DNA from: JAGVJT01 sp964513205
GTDB taxonomy: Bacteria > Pseudomonadota > Gammaproteobacteria > Legionellales > Legionellaceae
Direction: 5' to 3'
Assembly: GCA_964513205.1 (NCBI GenBank)
Contig: CAZELP010000004.1
Span: 1-64,000, forward strand
Length of the DNA: 64,000 bases
Shown here: positions 27,301 through 36,686 of the stretch, one piece after another
How positions within the stretch are numbered: position 1 is the stretch's first letter
Layout: every line of letters starts with the position of its first letter
The notes under the pieces: model-generated
The model's database searches: none
Seen by the model: the letters and a program-made list of their open reading frames with translations, nothing else
What the model was told of the DNA's origin: nothing
Program-made: the position numbers and the translations under genes

Positions 27301-28901
27301 GTCATTCTATCGAATTAGAAGGCAATCATGATGAGCATCATGGTCCAGAAAAAACAAAAACCGTTCTCGGCTTTATAAAACGCTGGCTGTTTACAACCAA
27401 CCACAAAGATATTGGAACCCTTTACATGTGGCTGGCATTGATTAGCTTTTTTGTAGCGGGCAGTATGGCATTGATCATTCGAGCCGAACTGTTTCAACCT
27501 GGCCACCGATTTGTTGACCCTAATTTTTTCAATCAAATGACAACCATGCATGGCCTTATCATGTTGTTTGGGGTCGTTATGCCCGCTTTTACTGGCATGG
27601 CAAACTGGCAAATCCCCATGATGATTGGTGCCCCTGATATGGCCTTGCCACGCTTGAACAACTGGAGCTTTTGGCTGCTACCATTTGCATTTGCTTTGCT
27701 AGCGTCAACCATGTTCCATGCCGGCGGCGGACCTAATTTTGGCTGGACAATGTACGCCCCATTGTCTACACAGTACGCGCCCCCCAGTACAGACTTCATG
27801 ATTTTTTCTGTCCATATGATGGGAATTTCTTCCATTATGGGCTCAATTAACATCATTGCCACCATTTTAAATATGCGGGCACCTGGCATGACCTTAATGA
27901 AAATGCCCATGTTTGTCTGGACATGGCTCATCACGGCATTTCTACTCATTGCAATTATGCCCGTTTTAGCTGGAGCAGTCACCATGATGCTGGCGGACCG
28001 ACATTTTGGAACCAGCTTTTTTAGTGCAGCAGGTGGTGGAGACCCCATCTTATTCCAACATATTTTTTGGTTTTTTGGTCATCCTGAGGTTTATGTTCTT
28101 GTATTACCGTCATTTGGTGTCATTTCTCAAGTGATCCCGACATTTAGTCGAAAACCTCTTTTCGGTTATCACTTCATGGTATATGCAACTGCATCTATTG
28201 CATTGTTGTCTTTCATTGTTTGGGCACATCATATGTTCACAAGCGGAATTCCTCTTGGTGCCGAACTCTTTTTCATGTACATGACCATGCTCATTGCTGT
28301 ACCAACTGGTATTAAAGTTTTCAATTGGGTCGGCACCATGTACAAAGGTTCTATTACATTTGAAGCCCCCATGCTTTTTGCTGTTGCTTTCGTCTTCTTA
28401 TTCACTATAGGAGGATTTACAGGCTTAATGTTGGCATTGGTACCTGCTGACTACCAATATCAAGACACCTACTTTGTCGTTGGGCACTTTCATTACGTAT
28501 TGGTTCCTGGTGTTATCTTTTCTTTGTTTGCAGGCACCTATTACTGGTTACCGAAGTGGACAGGACATATGTACAATGAAACCATCGCTCGATGGCATTT
28601 TTGGTTGTCAGTGATTTCCGTGAATATCGCTTTCTTCCCCATGCATTTCTTGGGACTGGCTGGTATGCCAAGACGAATTCCAGATTACGCACTTCAATTT
28701 ACCAATTTCAATATGATTTCAACAGTTGGTGCATTTATGTTTGGATTTGCGCAACTGTTATTTTTATATAATGTCGTGCGTACAGTAAAACATGGTAAGC
28801 CGGCAACGGCGCAAGTATGGGAAGGCGCAGAAGGATTGGAATGGACACTGCCATCTCCTCCTCCATACCACAGCTTTACAACTCCTCCACATGTGGATTA
28901 G
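27297..28901 (+). CDS. coxA: Cytochrome c oxidase subunit I
   Basis: Catalytic subunit of an A-type haem-copper oxidase that reduces O2 and pumps protons. Landmarks: TTNHKDIGTLY before helix I, MTTMHGLIMLF with a haem ligand, WFFGHPEVYVLVLPSFG with the CuB histidine and the cross-linked tyrosine, AHHMFTSG with the next two CuB histidines, and YFVVGHFHYVLVPG with both remaining haem histidines. There are twelve hydrophobic segments in 534 residues. ATGA overlap with coxB. The long minus-strand frame inside it is a composition shadow. Confidence 0.97.
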   Translation: MSHSIELEGNHDEHHGPEKTKTVLGFIKRWLFTTNHKDIGTLYMWLALISFFVAGSMALIIRAELFQPGHRFVDPNFFNQMTTMHGLIMLFGVVMPAFTGMANWQIPMMIGAPDMALPRLNNWSFWLLPFAFALLASTMFHAGGGPNFGWTMYAPLSTQYAPPSTDFMIFSVHMMGISSIMGSINIIATILNMRAPGMTLMKMPMFVWTWLITAFLLIAIMPVLAGAVTMMLADRHFGTSFFSAAGGGDPILFQHIFWFFGHPEVYVLVLPSFGVISQVIPTFSRKPLFGYHFMVYATASIALLSFIVWAHHMFTSGIPLGAELFFMYMTMLIAVPTGIKVFNWVGTMYKGSITFEAPMLFAVAFVFLFTIGGFTGLMLALVPADYQYQDTYFVVGHFHYVLVPGVIFSLFAGTYYWLPKWTGHMYNETIARWHFWLSVISVNIAFFPMHFLGLAGMPRRIPDYALQFTNFNMISTVGAFMFGFAQLLFLYNVVRTVKHGKPATAQVWEGAEGLEWTLPSPPPYHSFTTPPHVD

Positions 28902-28904
28902 TGG

Positions 28905-29447
28905 ATGAAAGACGTCGTACGAAAAAAAAACAAGAAAACATTAGGTCTTTTGATCGCAGTAGGGATAGGAATGTTTGGTTTTGCTTTCGCGTTGGTTCCC
29001 ATATACAACACGCTTTGCCAAACATTAGGAATTAATGGGAAATTGCAAAAGAGTGCGACACAAATAACGTCAGTTTCTACAGCAGAAAACCAAGACCGTG
29101 AAATTGACGTTCAGTTTGTTGCAACTAATAATGCAGGCGTTCCATGGCTTTTTTACCCTAAAACCAAACAAATCAGGGTCCATGTTGGTCAAATTTATAA
29201 ACTGGCTTTTTATGCCGAAAATCAGACCAACCATCGAATGACAGTGCAGGCAATCCCCAGTATCACACCGGGGATTGCAGCAAAATATATAAAAAAAACA
29301 GAGTGTTTTTGTTTTGAGAGACAAACTTTGAACGGACACGAGGCCATGAATATGCCTCTTCTATTTCATGTAGACGGCGACCTTCCCGTCCACATCAAAA
29401 CGATTACACTGTCTTATACACTATTTGACGTGACTGATCGCGTCTAA
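28905..29447 (+). CDS. ctaG: Cytochrome c oxidase copper chaperone CtaG/Cox11
   Basis: Delivers copper to the CuB site of subunit I. One N-terminal membrane anchor (~residues 12-32, GLLIAVGIGMFGFAFALVP) is followed by YNTLCQTLGINGK, the VGQIYKLAFYAEN strand and the copper-binding CFCF motif (C134, C136) in ECFCFERQTLNG. Length of 180 residues is normal. It starts three nt after coxA and precedes coxC, the usual coxB-coxA-ctaG-coxC order. Confidence 0.94.
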   Translation: MKDVVRKKNKKTLGLLIAVGIGMFGFAFALVPIYNTLCQTLGINGKLQKSATQITSVSTAENQDREIDVQFVATNNAGVPWLFYPKTKQIRVHVGQIYKLAFYAENQTNHRMTVQAIPSITPGIAAKYIKKTECFCFERQTLNGHEAMNMPLLFHVDGDLPVHIKTITLSYTLFDVTDRV

Positions 29448-29464
29448 ACATGAAAGGAGTAAAC

Positions 29465-30340
29465 ATGGCAGACCATGGCACATATTATATTCCAAGACCC
29501 AGTCATTGGCCGCTCGTCGCGTCTATCGGTCTCATTACCACACTGATTGGCGCTGCATCCTGGATGCACGCAGATTGGTATGGTCCTTATTTGTTTTTAA
29601 TTGGAATGAGCATCCTGGCATTTATGATGTTTGGCTGGTTTGGCCAGGTCATTTTTGAAAATGAGAAACATCGCTATGACCTGCAAGTCGACCGCTCCTT
29701 TCGTTGGGGCATGTGTTGGTTTATCTTCTCAGAAGTTTGCTTTTTCGGCGCCTTTTTTGGAGCACTCTTCTTTTCGCGATTCTGGAGCATCCCCTTACTC
29801 GGAGGAGAGCTGCCAGAGCACATGTCGACTCATGAAACATTATGGCCGACTTTTAAAGCCGCATGGCCTTTGTTACAAAACCCAAGCAATCAAACATTTA
29901 CTGGTGCGTTTGAAAGCATGGGCGCATGGGGATTAGCCGCTATCAACACACTGATTCTCTTAACTTCCGGAGCAACCATCACATGGGCCCATTGGGCGCT
30001 GAAACTCGGTAAACGCGGTCAGCTCAAAATTGGCTTGTTACTGACAATCATGCTTGGGGTTTTATTCCTTTGTCTTCAGGCTTACGAATACCACGAAGCA
30101 TACACGGAAATGAATCTCACACTAAATGCCGGAATATATGGGACTACGTTCTTTATGCTGACAGGATTTCACGGCCTGCATGTGACCATCGGAACCATCA
30201 TGCTGATGGTCATTTTCGGTCGAGTTTTGTGCGGACACTTTACACCAGAGCGTCATTTTGCCTTCGAAGGTGTGGCATGGTATTGGCACTTTGTCGATGT
30301 GGTTTGGTTATTTCTATTTATATTTGTGTACTGGCTTTAA
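29465..30340 (+). CDS. coxC: Cytochrome c oxidase subunit III
   Basis: Seven-helix accessory subunit of the oxidase. Landmarks include YYIPRPSHWPLVASIGL near the N-terminus, FRWGMCWFIFSEVCFFGAFF, the LITSGATITWAHWAL-like segment, and FHGLHVTIGTIML with HFAFEGVAWYWHFVDVVWLF at the end. ATG at 29465 is chosen because AAAGGAG lies six nt upstream; the frame also has an ATG at 29450 inside that signal. It is the last gene of the operon, and its end overlaps the convergent membrane-protein gene by 4 nt with no terminator visible. Confidence 0.95.
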   Translation: MADHGTYYIPRPSHWPLVASIGLITTLIGAASWMHADWYGPYLFLIGMSILAFMMFGWFGQVIFENEKHRYDLQVDRSFRWGMCWFIFSEVCFFGAFFGALFFSRFWSIPLLGGELPEHMSTHETLWPTFKAAWPLLQNPSNQTFTGAFESMGAWGLAAINTLILLTSGATITWAHWALKLGKRGQLKIGLLLTIMLGVLFLCLQAYEYHEAYTEMNLTLNAGIYGTTFFMLTGFHGLHVTIGTIMLMVIFGRVLCGHFTPERHFAFEGVAWYWHFVDVVWLFLFIFVYWL

Positions 30341-31353
30341 TACACTAAAGCTGAACGATTGAATACATCATTATTGGTCGCGCTGCGTGGTTTAAATAAC
30401 GAATGTGGCGCGACTTTTTCAAAACCTGAAACTGATTTCTTATAGCGCTCTCGCTGCTGCAACAACAGTTCGCCACTTTCAGCATGCGTCTGTTCAAACA
30501 ACTCCAACTCTTCTTTCAATTGATGAAATTTTTCATAATGAGGATTCACCATGCGGGTCAAACTTGTGCTGCCCATCCAATAATGGAATACAAGCCCGAG
30601 AATCATCGTTGAAATAATCAATGCTAAACTGATGGGAGTACTCATCGAAACGGCGCACAACGCCATTAATGTCGTCACCATAAAATAGCTACCCGCCAAA
30701 CTTGAGATAGCGCCAAACATCATCACCACGCCACGCAATAATCTATGAAAAAATGTCTCAGATTGTGCGTTCATTAAATTTTCTTTGCTTTTCAAATCCC
30801 GATGAACCAGTGACAAAAAGACCAGGTAACTGCGATAACGTTCATCGCTTATATTGAGCGTACTGATCATCGATAAATGCAGATTTAATTCTCTTGTGAG
30901 TCTGAGTTCTTCTTCACAAAGATGAAGAAGCTCACCAAGAGAAGTTGTGGTCTCGTTAATGCCCATGGCTTTACGAAGCTCATAGCTGTCAAAAGCATAG
31001 AACAAAAATCCTTCTATTGAGGCATAGATCAATGACGCGATGAATAATGCTCCAGCAGAAAGATTGGGGAGTAGCAATAAAAATAAAGCCGAACCCATAA
31101 AATAACTGTTGGCAACATCCTCTAATACCCCAAAACAAAGCAAGAGACAGTATGCATATTGATGAGGATTTTTACCGGTTTCTCGCTCTTTCTTATGCGC
31201 AACGGTACGAAAAGGCCTTGGAGCATCCTGAACGAGATGAGCAAGCACTTCCTCTAAGATTTTCTTTTTTTCATTTTCAATATCAACGTCCAAAACACTC
31301 GAATGTTCAGATATTTTTTGATAACGCTCAATCAGCGCCGATAAAGCCAGCAT
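30337..31353 (-). CDS. Hypothetical multi-pass membrane protein, 338 aa
   Basis: I recognise no family. A charged helical N-terminus is followed by a first hydrophobic block around residues 75-135 (two or three membrane segments), a ~90-residue charged loop rich in Leu/Glu, a second hydrophobic block around residues 205-265 (two or three segments), and a long coiled-coil-like C-terminal tail. This two-block layout recurs in Legionellales proteins of unknown function, including membrane-targeted effectors, but that is only suggestive. ATG at 31353 is set by GAAGG seven nt upstream. A candidate promoter precedes it. Confidence 0.6.
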   Translation of the reverse strand: MLALSALIERYQKISEHSSVLDVDIENEKKKILEEVLAHLVQDAPRPFRTVAHKKERETGKNPHQYAYCLLLCFGVLEDVANSYFMGSALFLLLLPNLSAGALFIASLIYASIEGFLFYAFDSYELRKAMGINETTTSLGELLHLCEEELRLTRELNLHLSMISTLNISDERYRSYLVFLSLVHRDLKSKENLMNAQSETFFHRLLRGVVMMFGAISSLAGSYFMVTTLMALCAVSMSTPISLALIISTMILGLVFHYWMGSTSLTRMVNPHYEKFHQLKEELELFEQTHAESGELLLQQRERYKKSVSGFEKVAPHSLFKPRSATNNDVFNRSALVY

Positions 31354-31429
31354 AAAAAAACCTTCAAAAAAATTAATCTGCAGCAAATAATGATGGTCAT
31401 GACAAATTCAGAGGCCACCCAATGGAGCA

Positions 31430-31458
31430 AAATTAGCACAAAATTATCAATTTGTAAA
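31430..31458 (-). promoter_or_regulatory. Candidate promoter of the 338-aa membrane protein
   Basis: On the minus strand TTTACA (31458-31453) and TAATTT (31435-31430) are separated by 17 bases, in the AT-rich gap between uvrB and this gene. The leader would be about 70 nt. Confidence 0.4.
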
Positions 31459-31474
31459 TAAAATGTTTTTTAAT

Positions 31475-33481
31475 CTAATTTAAAGGCTTAGGGCGTTTCA
31501 ATTCCGCCTTAAGCTCAATTACTTCGTCTCTTAATTTGGCGGCTTGTTCAAATTCCATTAGATCGGCGTGTTTTTGCATCTGTTTTTCAAGTTGATGAAT
31601 TTTTTTCAGCAGCAAAGACAAAGACCAATTCTCTTGTGGGGGCTCGACGGATGTGGTTTTCTCTTTTGTTGAAGCACGAGCTCCTAACTCCAAAACATCA
31701 GTGATTTGCTTTTGGATACCCATCGGCGTTATTCCATGAATTTCATTGTATTTTTTTTGTTTTTCACGACGTCTTTCTGTCTCTTCAAGCGCACGCTTCA
31801 TTGAGCCGGTCACCACATCTGCATACAAAATTGCACGCCCATTTACATGTCGAGCGGCACGCCCAATGGTTTGAATTAAAGAACGATCCGAACGTAAAAA
31901 ACCTTCTTTATCCGCATCTAAAATTGCAACTAATGCCACTTCGGGCATATCCAAGCCTTCTCGCAACAGATTAATGCCGACCAATACATCAAAAGCGCCT
32001 AACCGCAAATCACGAATAATTTCCATCCGCTCAACTGTGTCAATATCCGCATGTAAATAACGAACTTTAATGCCTTTTTCATGCAGATAATCGGTCAGAT
32101 CTTCTGCCATACGCTTGGTTAAAGTGGTCACTAACACACGAAATCCTTCTCTGCGAACACGATGAATTTCAGAAAGCAGATCGTCCACTTGATTGACAAC
32201 AGGCCTGATCTCCACAGCCGGGTCGATCAGACCTGTTGGACGCACAACCTGCTCTGCAATATTATCTTGATGGGCCATTTCATATGGTCCAGGTGTTGCA
32301 GAAACATAGATAGTTTGAGGTGAGCGCGCTTCAAACTCTTCGAATCTTAATGGTCGATTATCTAAAGCTGAAGGCAATCTAAAACCATAATTAACCAAAG
32401 TCTCTTTGCGAGCACGATCGCCTTTATACATCCCTCCTATTTGAGGCACCGTCACATGCGACTCATCAATGATCAACAACGCCTCATGAGGAAGATAATC
32501 AAACAATGTCGGAGGCGCCTCGTCTGTCGCTCGTCCAGAAAGATGACGAGAATAATTTTCAATCCCAGAGCAGTAACCAAGCTCAAGGATCATTTCAATG
32601 TCGAATCTTGTACGCTGCGCCAAACGCTGCGCCTCTAATAAGCGATGGGTGGATTCAAATTCCTTTAATCTCAAATCAAGTTCAGCCTTGATCGTTTCAA
32701 CGGCGGCTAACAGCCGTTCTCGAGGCGTCACATAATGCGTTTTTGGAAAAATAGTGACCCGAGGTAACGCCGCTCCAAGGGCGCCTGTCAGAGGGTCGAA
32801 CTGGGTTATTTTTTCTATTTCATCATCAAAAAGCTCCACTCGAATAGCCGATTTTTCTTCTTCTGCAGGGAATATATCAATCACATCACCATGCACACGG
32901 AACTGACCTCGCGAAAGTGAAGAAGGCGTTCTGACATACTGTAACTCGGTCAATGCCTTCAAAATTTGACGCTGATGAATCCGCTCCCCTCTAGAAAGAT
33001 GCAAAATCATTTTCAAATAAGAGTCCGGATCACCAAGGCCATAAATTGCTGAAACTGTCGCCACAATAATGGCGTCTTTGCGCTGAATGAGTGCTTTGGT
33101 CGCAGAAAGACGCATTTGCTCGATATGCTCGTTGATAGACGCGTCTTTTTCAATGAATGTATCCGATGAAGGCACGTAAGCTTCTGGTTGATAATAATCA
33201 TAGTAAGAAACAAAATACTCAACAGCATTATGAGGAAAATATTGTTTAAACTCTCCATACAATTGTGCAGCAAGCGTCTTATTGGGAGCCATAATCAGCG
33301 TTGGACGCTTCAAATGTTGAATGACCTGAGCCATGGTAAATGTTTTTCCACTGCCCGTTACACCAAGCAGCACCTGTTTGGATAACCCCGCTTCAACACC
33401 TGCAATTAAACTTGCAATTGCAGTAGGTTGATCACCCGCAGGTTCATACGCAGCGCACAATTTAAATTCGTTTTTTTGCAT
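31475..33481 (-). CDS. uvrB: Excinuclease ABC subunit B
   Basis: Damage-verifying helicase of nucleotide excision repair. Landmarks: FKLCAAYEPAGDQPTAI at the start, Walker A GVTGSGKTFTMAQV, the YYDYYQPEAYVP beta-hairpin region, helicase motifs including IDESHVTVPQ, YVSATPGPYE and IQTIGRAARH, and a C-terminal UVR domain (MEFEQAAKLRDEVIELK) that contacts UvrC. The 668-residue length is standard. Methionine at 33481 fits family starts; the longer frame adds 11 residues. Only 39 nt separate it from the divergent aminotransferase, and I see no LexA box there. Confidence 0.96.
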   Translation of the reverse strand: MQKNEFKLCAAYEPAGDQPTAIASLIAGVEAGLSKQVLLGVTGSGKTFTMAQVIQHLKRPTLIMAPNKTLAAQLYGEFKQYFPHNAVEYFVSYYDYYQPEAYVPSSDTFIEKDASINEHIEQMRLSATKALIQRKDAIIVATVSAIYGLGDPDSYLKMILHLSRGERIHQRQILKALTELQYVRTPSSLSRGQFRVHGDVIDIFPAEEEKSAIRVELFDDEIEKITQFDPLTGALGAALPRVTIFPKTHYVTPRERLLAAVETIKAELDLRLKEFESTHRLLEAQRLAQRTRFDIEMILELGYCSGIENYSRHLSGRATDEAPPTLFDYLPHEALLIIDESHVTVPQIGGMYKGDRARKETLVNYGFRLPSALDNRPLRFEEFEARSPQTIYVSATPGPYEMAHQDNIAEQVVRPTGLIDPAVEIRPVVNQVDDLLSEIHRVRREGFRVLVTTLTKRMAEDLTDYLHEKGIKVRYLHADIDTVERMEIIRDLRLGAFDVLVGINLLREGLDMPEVALVAILDADKEGFLRSDRSLIQTIGRAARHVNGRAILYADVVTGSMKRALEETERRREKQKKYNEIHGITPMGIQKQITDVLELGARASTKEKTTSVEPPQENWSLSLLLKKIHQLEKQMQKHADLMEFEQAAKLRDEVIELKAELKRPKPLN

Positions 33482-33520
33482 GATACAATCGAAACCCTGT
33501 TTATTCAGAGACAAGCCTTT

Positions 33521-34696
33521 ATGACGCTATCATCCCGCGTACAACGTGTTAAACCTTCGCCTACGCTTGCTGTTGCAGCAAAGGCCGCCGAATTACAAGC
33601 CAAAGGTGAAAATATCATCAATCTTGGCGTTGGAGAGCCAGACTTCGATACACCTGATTATATCAAACAAGCCGCCATCGAAGCCATAGCACAAGGATTT
33701 ACAAAATATACCGCAGTAGATGGCACTCGTGCACTTAAAGAAGCCATCATTAAAAAATTTGCTAAAGACAATCACTTATCCTACGCATTGAATGAAGTAT
33801 TGGTCTCTGTTGGAGGAAAACAAAGCTGCTATAACTTATGTCAAGCGCTACTAAACCCCGCGGATGAAGTCATTATTCCTTCTCCTTACTGGGTTTCATA
33901 TCCCGATATGGTTTTACTTGCAGATGGTTGTCCGGTCATTGTCACCACCCACGCTGAAGACCATTATAAAATCTCACCCGCTCAGCTTGAAGCCGCCATT
34001 ACCCCTCGTACAAAACTTTTTTTCATCAACAGCCCATCTAATCCTTCTGGCGTTGCTTACACCCTCGATGAATTAAAAGCACTCGCGGACGTGTTATTGA
34101 AACATCCTCATGTTTTTATTGCAACAGATGACATGTATGAGCACATCCAATGGGCATTCCCTTTCTCTAACATACTCAATGCCTGCCCAGAACTTAAAGC
34201 CAGAACAATTGTGTTAAACGGTGTGTCTAAAGCTTATGCCATGACTGGGTGGCGAATTGGCTATGCGGCAGGTCCAGCTTCAATCATCAATGCCATGAAG
34301 ACCATTCAATCACAATCTACTTCAAATCCCTGTTCAATTTCGCAATACGCAGCCACAGCGGCTTTAAACGGTGGAGATGAGAGTATTCAGCATATGCGAC
34401 GCATCTTCAAACAAAGACATGATTATCTAGTTGGTAGATTACAAAAAATGCCTGGCGTTCGAGTCATCCCTGCAGATGGCACCTTTTATCTTTTCCCTGA
34501 TGTCAGCGACATCATCCAACAAAAGGGGTTTATCAATGATCTGGCGTTTTCTGAAGCGCTTCTACAACAAACAGGTCTTGCGATTGTACCCGGTTCAGCA
34601 TTCGGAAACGAAGGCTGCATCCGACTTTCGTTTGCAACTGACGATGCAACACTTGTCGATGCAATGAATCGATTGGAACAATTTCTTCATCAATAA
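33521..34696 (+). CDS. Class I pyridoxal-phosphate aminotransferase (aspartate type)
   Basis: Aminotransferase of fold type I, most like the 1-gamma/prephenate-type aspartate aminotransferases. Sequence: MTLSSRVQRVKPSPTLAV at the start, INLGVGEPDFDTPDYI, KYTAVDGTRALKEAI, FINSPSNPSGVAYT, and the PLP-lysine segment LNGVSKAYAMTGWRIGYAAG. Length 391 fits. Substrate range (aspartate, possibly prephenate) is inferred. ATG at 33521 matches the family start; an upstream frame overlaps uvrB and is ignored. It lies 12 nt before the acetoacetyl-CoA synthetase gene. Confidence 0.9.
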   Translation: MTLSSRVQRVKPSPTLAVAAKAAELQAKGENIINLGVGEPDFDTPDYIKQAAIEAIAQGFTKYTAVDGTRALKEAIIKKFAKDNHLSYALNEVLVSVGGKQSCYNLCQALLNPADEVIIPSPYWVSYPDMVLLADGCPVIVTTHAEDHYKISPAQLEAAITPRTKLFFINSPSNPSGVAYTLDELKALADVLLKHPHVFIATDDMYEHIQWAFPFSNILNACPELKARTIVLNGVSKAYAMTGWRIGYAAGPASIINAMKTIQSQSTSNPCSISQYAATAALNGGDESIQHMRRIFKQRHDYLVGRLQKMPGVRVIPADGTFYLFPDVSDIIQQKGFINDLAFSEALLQQTGLAIVPGSAFGNEGCIRLSFATDDATLVDAMNRLEQFLHQ

Positions 34697-34708
34697 AGGA
34701 TTTTTTTC

Positions 34709-36646
34709 ATGGACGATATGAAAGTATGGGAACCGCAAAACATCAAACAAACGCAAATGTATCAATTTATGCGTTTCCTCGAGGCACGACATCATCTCAT
34801 GCTTCCCAACTATGAAGCGCTTTACCGCTGGTCAATTGAGACTCCTGCTCTTTTTTGGGAAAGTCTCGCTGACTTTTTCAACATGTCATTTCAAACCCCT
34901 CCGAATGCAATTTTAAGCTACCCTAACCAGAGTCATCACATATATGATGCGGTGTTTTTTGATGGTGCAACTTTCAATTTTGCAGAAACATTACTGGCGC
35001 ATGTCAAAGAAGACGAGCCTGCACTGATCTGCATCAATGAATCAGGCAAAAAAGACGTCATCAGTGGAAAGGAATTGAAAGGTCAAGTCACCGCACTTGC
35101 ACTGGGCATGAAAAAAATGGGTATTCAGCCACTCGATCGAGTCGCGGCCGTTGTAAATAACGACGCTTATGCCGTAATTGCAATGCTGGCCACCACCTCT
35201 TTAGGAGCCATTTGGTCCTCTTGTTCGCCCGACTTTGGAGCAGAAGCAATTGCCGATCGATTCGGACAAATTCAACCCAAGCTGTTGTTTGCTACAGAAA
35301 AATACCATTACCGAGGAAAAGTTTATGCCATGCACGATAAAATTGGCGTGCTAAAACAACGACTTCCCTCTGTTGAAAAAATAGTCGTGTATCCGTGCAA
35401 AACCTCAGACACTCCGTCAACTGCGAATTGGTCAGACTTGCTTGAAACCGGCACGCTCGAGTTTCAAGCCTTCCCATTCAATCACCCCGTTTATATTTTA
35501 TTTTCTTCAGGAACGACAGGCCAACCCAAATGCATTGTTCACGGAGCGGGAGGCACTCGCCTACAACATCTCAAAGAGCTGGGTCTACATAGCGATATTG
35601 GCGCTCAAGATACATTGTTATTCTATACAACATGTGGGTGGATGATGTGGAATTGGATGGTATCAGCCCTGGCCCTTGGTGCCACAATCGTGTTATATGA
35701 TGGAGCACCCAATCACCCTGAAATGACCTCTTTACTCGACATCGTTCAGAAGGAGAATGTCACCATTTTTGGAACCAGTGCAAAATTCCTTGCCAGTCTT
35801 GAGCATGAGAAAGTTGAATATCCACAACAGGCATTCGCCTCGCTTCGGACGATTCTATCAACGGGCTCACCTTTGTTACCGACACAATATGACTATGTTC
35901 GAGAAAAAATTGGCGCACATTTGCAATTATCCTCCATATCGGGAGGGACCGATATTGTCGGGTGTTTTGCACTCGGCAATCCAATCGAGCCGGTTTATCG
36001 TGGAGAGTTGCAGTGTTTAGGGCTTGGCATGGCCGTTGATGTTTTTGATTCGAAAGGACAATCACTGAAAGGTGCTGTCGGAGAACTGGTTTGCAAAGCA
36101 CCATTCCCATCGATGCCACGTGGGTTTTATCATGATCGAGACCGTTCGAAATACATCCAAGCATATTTTAGTCAATTTCCAAATGTTTGGACACATGGTG
36201 ACTTTGCTGAGATTACGCCACATCACGGGCTTATTATTCACGGTCGTTCAGATGCAACTTTAAATCCAGGTGGAGTCCGAATTGGAACCGCTGAAATTTA
36301 TCGACAACTCGAGGATATTCCCGAGATTTTGGACAGTGTGGTCATTGGGCAAGAGTGGCATGACGATACAAGAATCGTTCTTTTCGTCAAACTGCAATCA
36401 GACGCGGCTTTGGATGACGCGCTGAAGACCAGAATATGTCAGAAATTAAGACAAAATGCATCTCCACGGCATGTCCCTTCTAAAATTATCGCCGTTCCGG
36501 ATATTCCCAAAACAATCAATGGAAAAACGGTTGAAATTGCTGTTCGACAAATTGTGCATGGAGAAGAGGTGTCTCAATTCACTTCACTTGCAAATCCAGA
36601 GGCGCTTTCATACTTTAAAAACCGACAAGAATTGTCTGTTGATTAG
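34709..36646 (+). CDS. Acetoacetyl-CoA synthetase
   Basis: AMP-forming ligase that activates acetoacetate to acetoacetyl-CoA, linking ketone bodies and poly-hydroxybutyrate turnover to acetyl-CoA. The 645-residue size, the N-terminal domain before the AMP-binding core, the P-loop-like YILFSSGTTGQPKCIVH, the SGGTDIVGCF motif, the HGRSDATLNPGGVRIGTAEIY hinge and the late TINGKTVEIAVRQI with the catalytic lysine all fit this subfamily rather than acetyl-CoA synthetase. It probably shares a transcript with the aminotransferase upstream. A separate promoter for metNIQ lies just after its stop. Confidence 0.9.
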   Translation: MDDMKVWEPQNIKQTQMYQFMRFLEARHHLMLPNYEALYRWSIETPALFWESLADFFNMSFQTPPNAILSYPNQSHHIYDAVFFDGATFNFAETLLAHVKEDEPALICINESGKKDVISGKELKGQVTALALGMKKMGIQPLDRVAAVVNNDAYAVIAMLATTSLGAIWSSCSPDFGAEAIADRFGQIQPKLLFATEKYHYRGKVYAMHDKIGVLKQRLPSVEKIVVYPCKTSDTPSTANWSDLLETGTLEFQAFPFNHPVYILFSSGTTGQPKCIVHGAGGTRLQHLKELGLHSDIGAQDTLLFYTTCGWMMWNWMVSALALGATIVLYDGAPNHPEMTSLLDIVQKENVTIFGTSAKFLASLEHEKVEYPQQAFASLRTILSTGSPLLPTQYDYVREKIGAHLQLSSISGGTDIVGCFALGNPIEPVYRGELQCLGLGMAVDVFDSKGQSLKGAVGELVCKAPFPSMPRGFYHDRDRSKYIQAYFSQFPNVWTHGDFAEITPHHGLIIHGRSDATLNPGGVRIGTAEIYRQLEDIPEILDSVVIGQEWHDDTRIVLFVKLQSDAALDDALKTRICQKLRQNASPRHVPSKIIAVPDIPKTINGKTVEIAVRQIVHGEEVSQFTSLANPEALSYFKNRQELSVD

Positions 36647-36660
36647 ATAAAGCATATAAT
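36632..36660 (+). promoter_or_regulatory. Candidate promoter of metNIQ
   Basis: TTGTCT at 36632-36637 and consensus TATAAT at 36655-36660, spaced by exactly 17 bases, overlap the end of the acetoacetyl-CoA synthetase gene. The predicted leader is about 20 nt, too short for a SAM riboswitch. No MetJ-type AGACGTCT repeat is seen. Confidence 0.6.
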
Positions 36661-36686
36661 AGCCTGATTTTAGGTTGCGATTTGCC

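Noticed and set aside
27533..28048. 171-codon minus-strand frame inside coxA.
   Set aside because: Lies fully antisense to a strongly conserved oxidase gene; low-complexity Met/Ile/Pro composition is a mirror of the membrane helices.
33482..33520. Possible LexA box between uvrB and the aminotransferase.
   Set aside because: CTGTTTATTCAG resembles half of the motif but does not fit the CTGT-N8-ACAG spacing of the gammaproteobacterial SOS box.
35760..36164. 134-codon minus-strand frame inside the acetoacetyl-CoA synthetase gene.
   Set aside because: Antisense to a confident gene, no ribosome-binding site, no recognisable domain.
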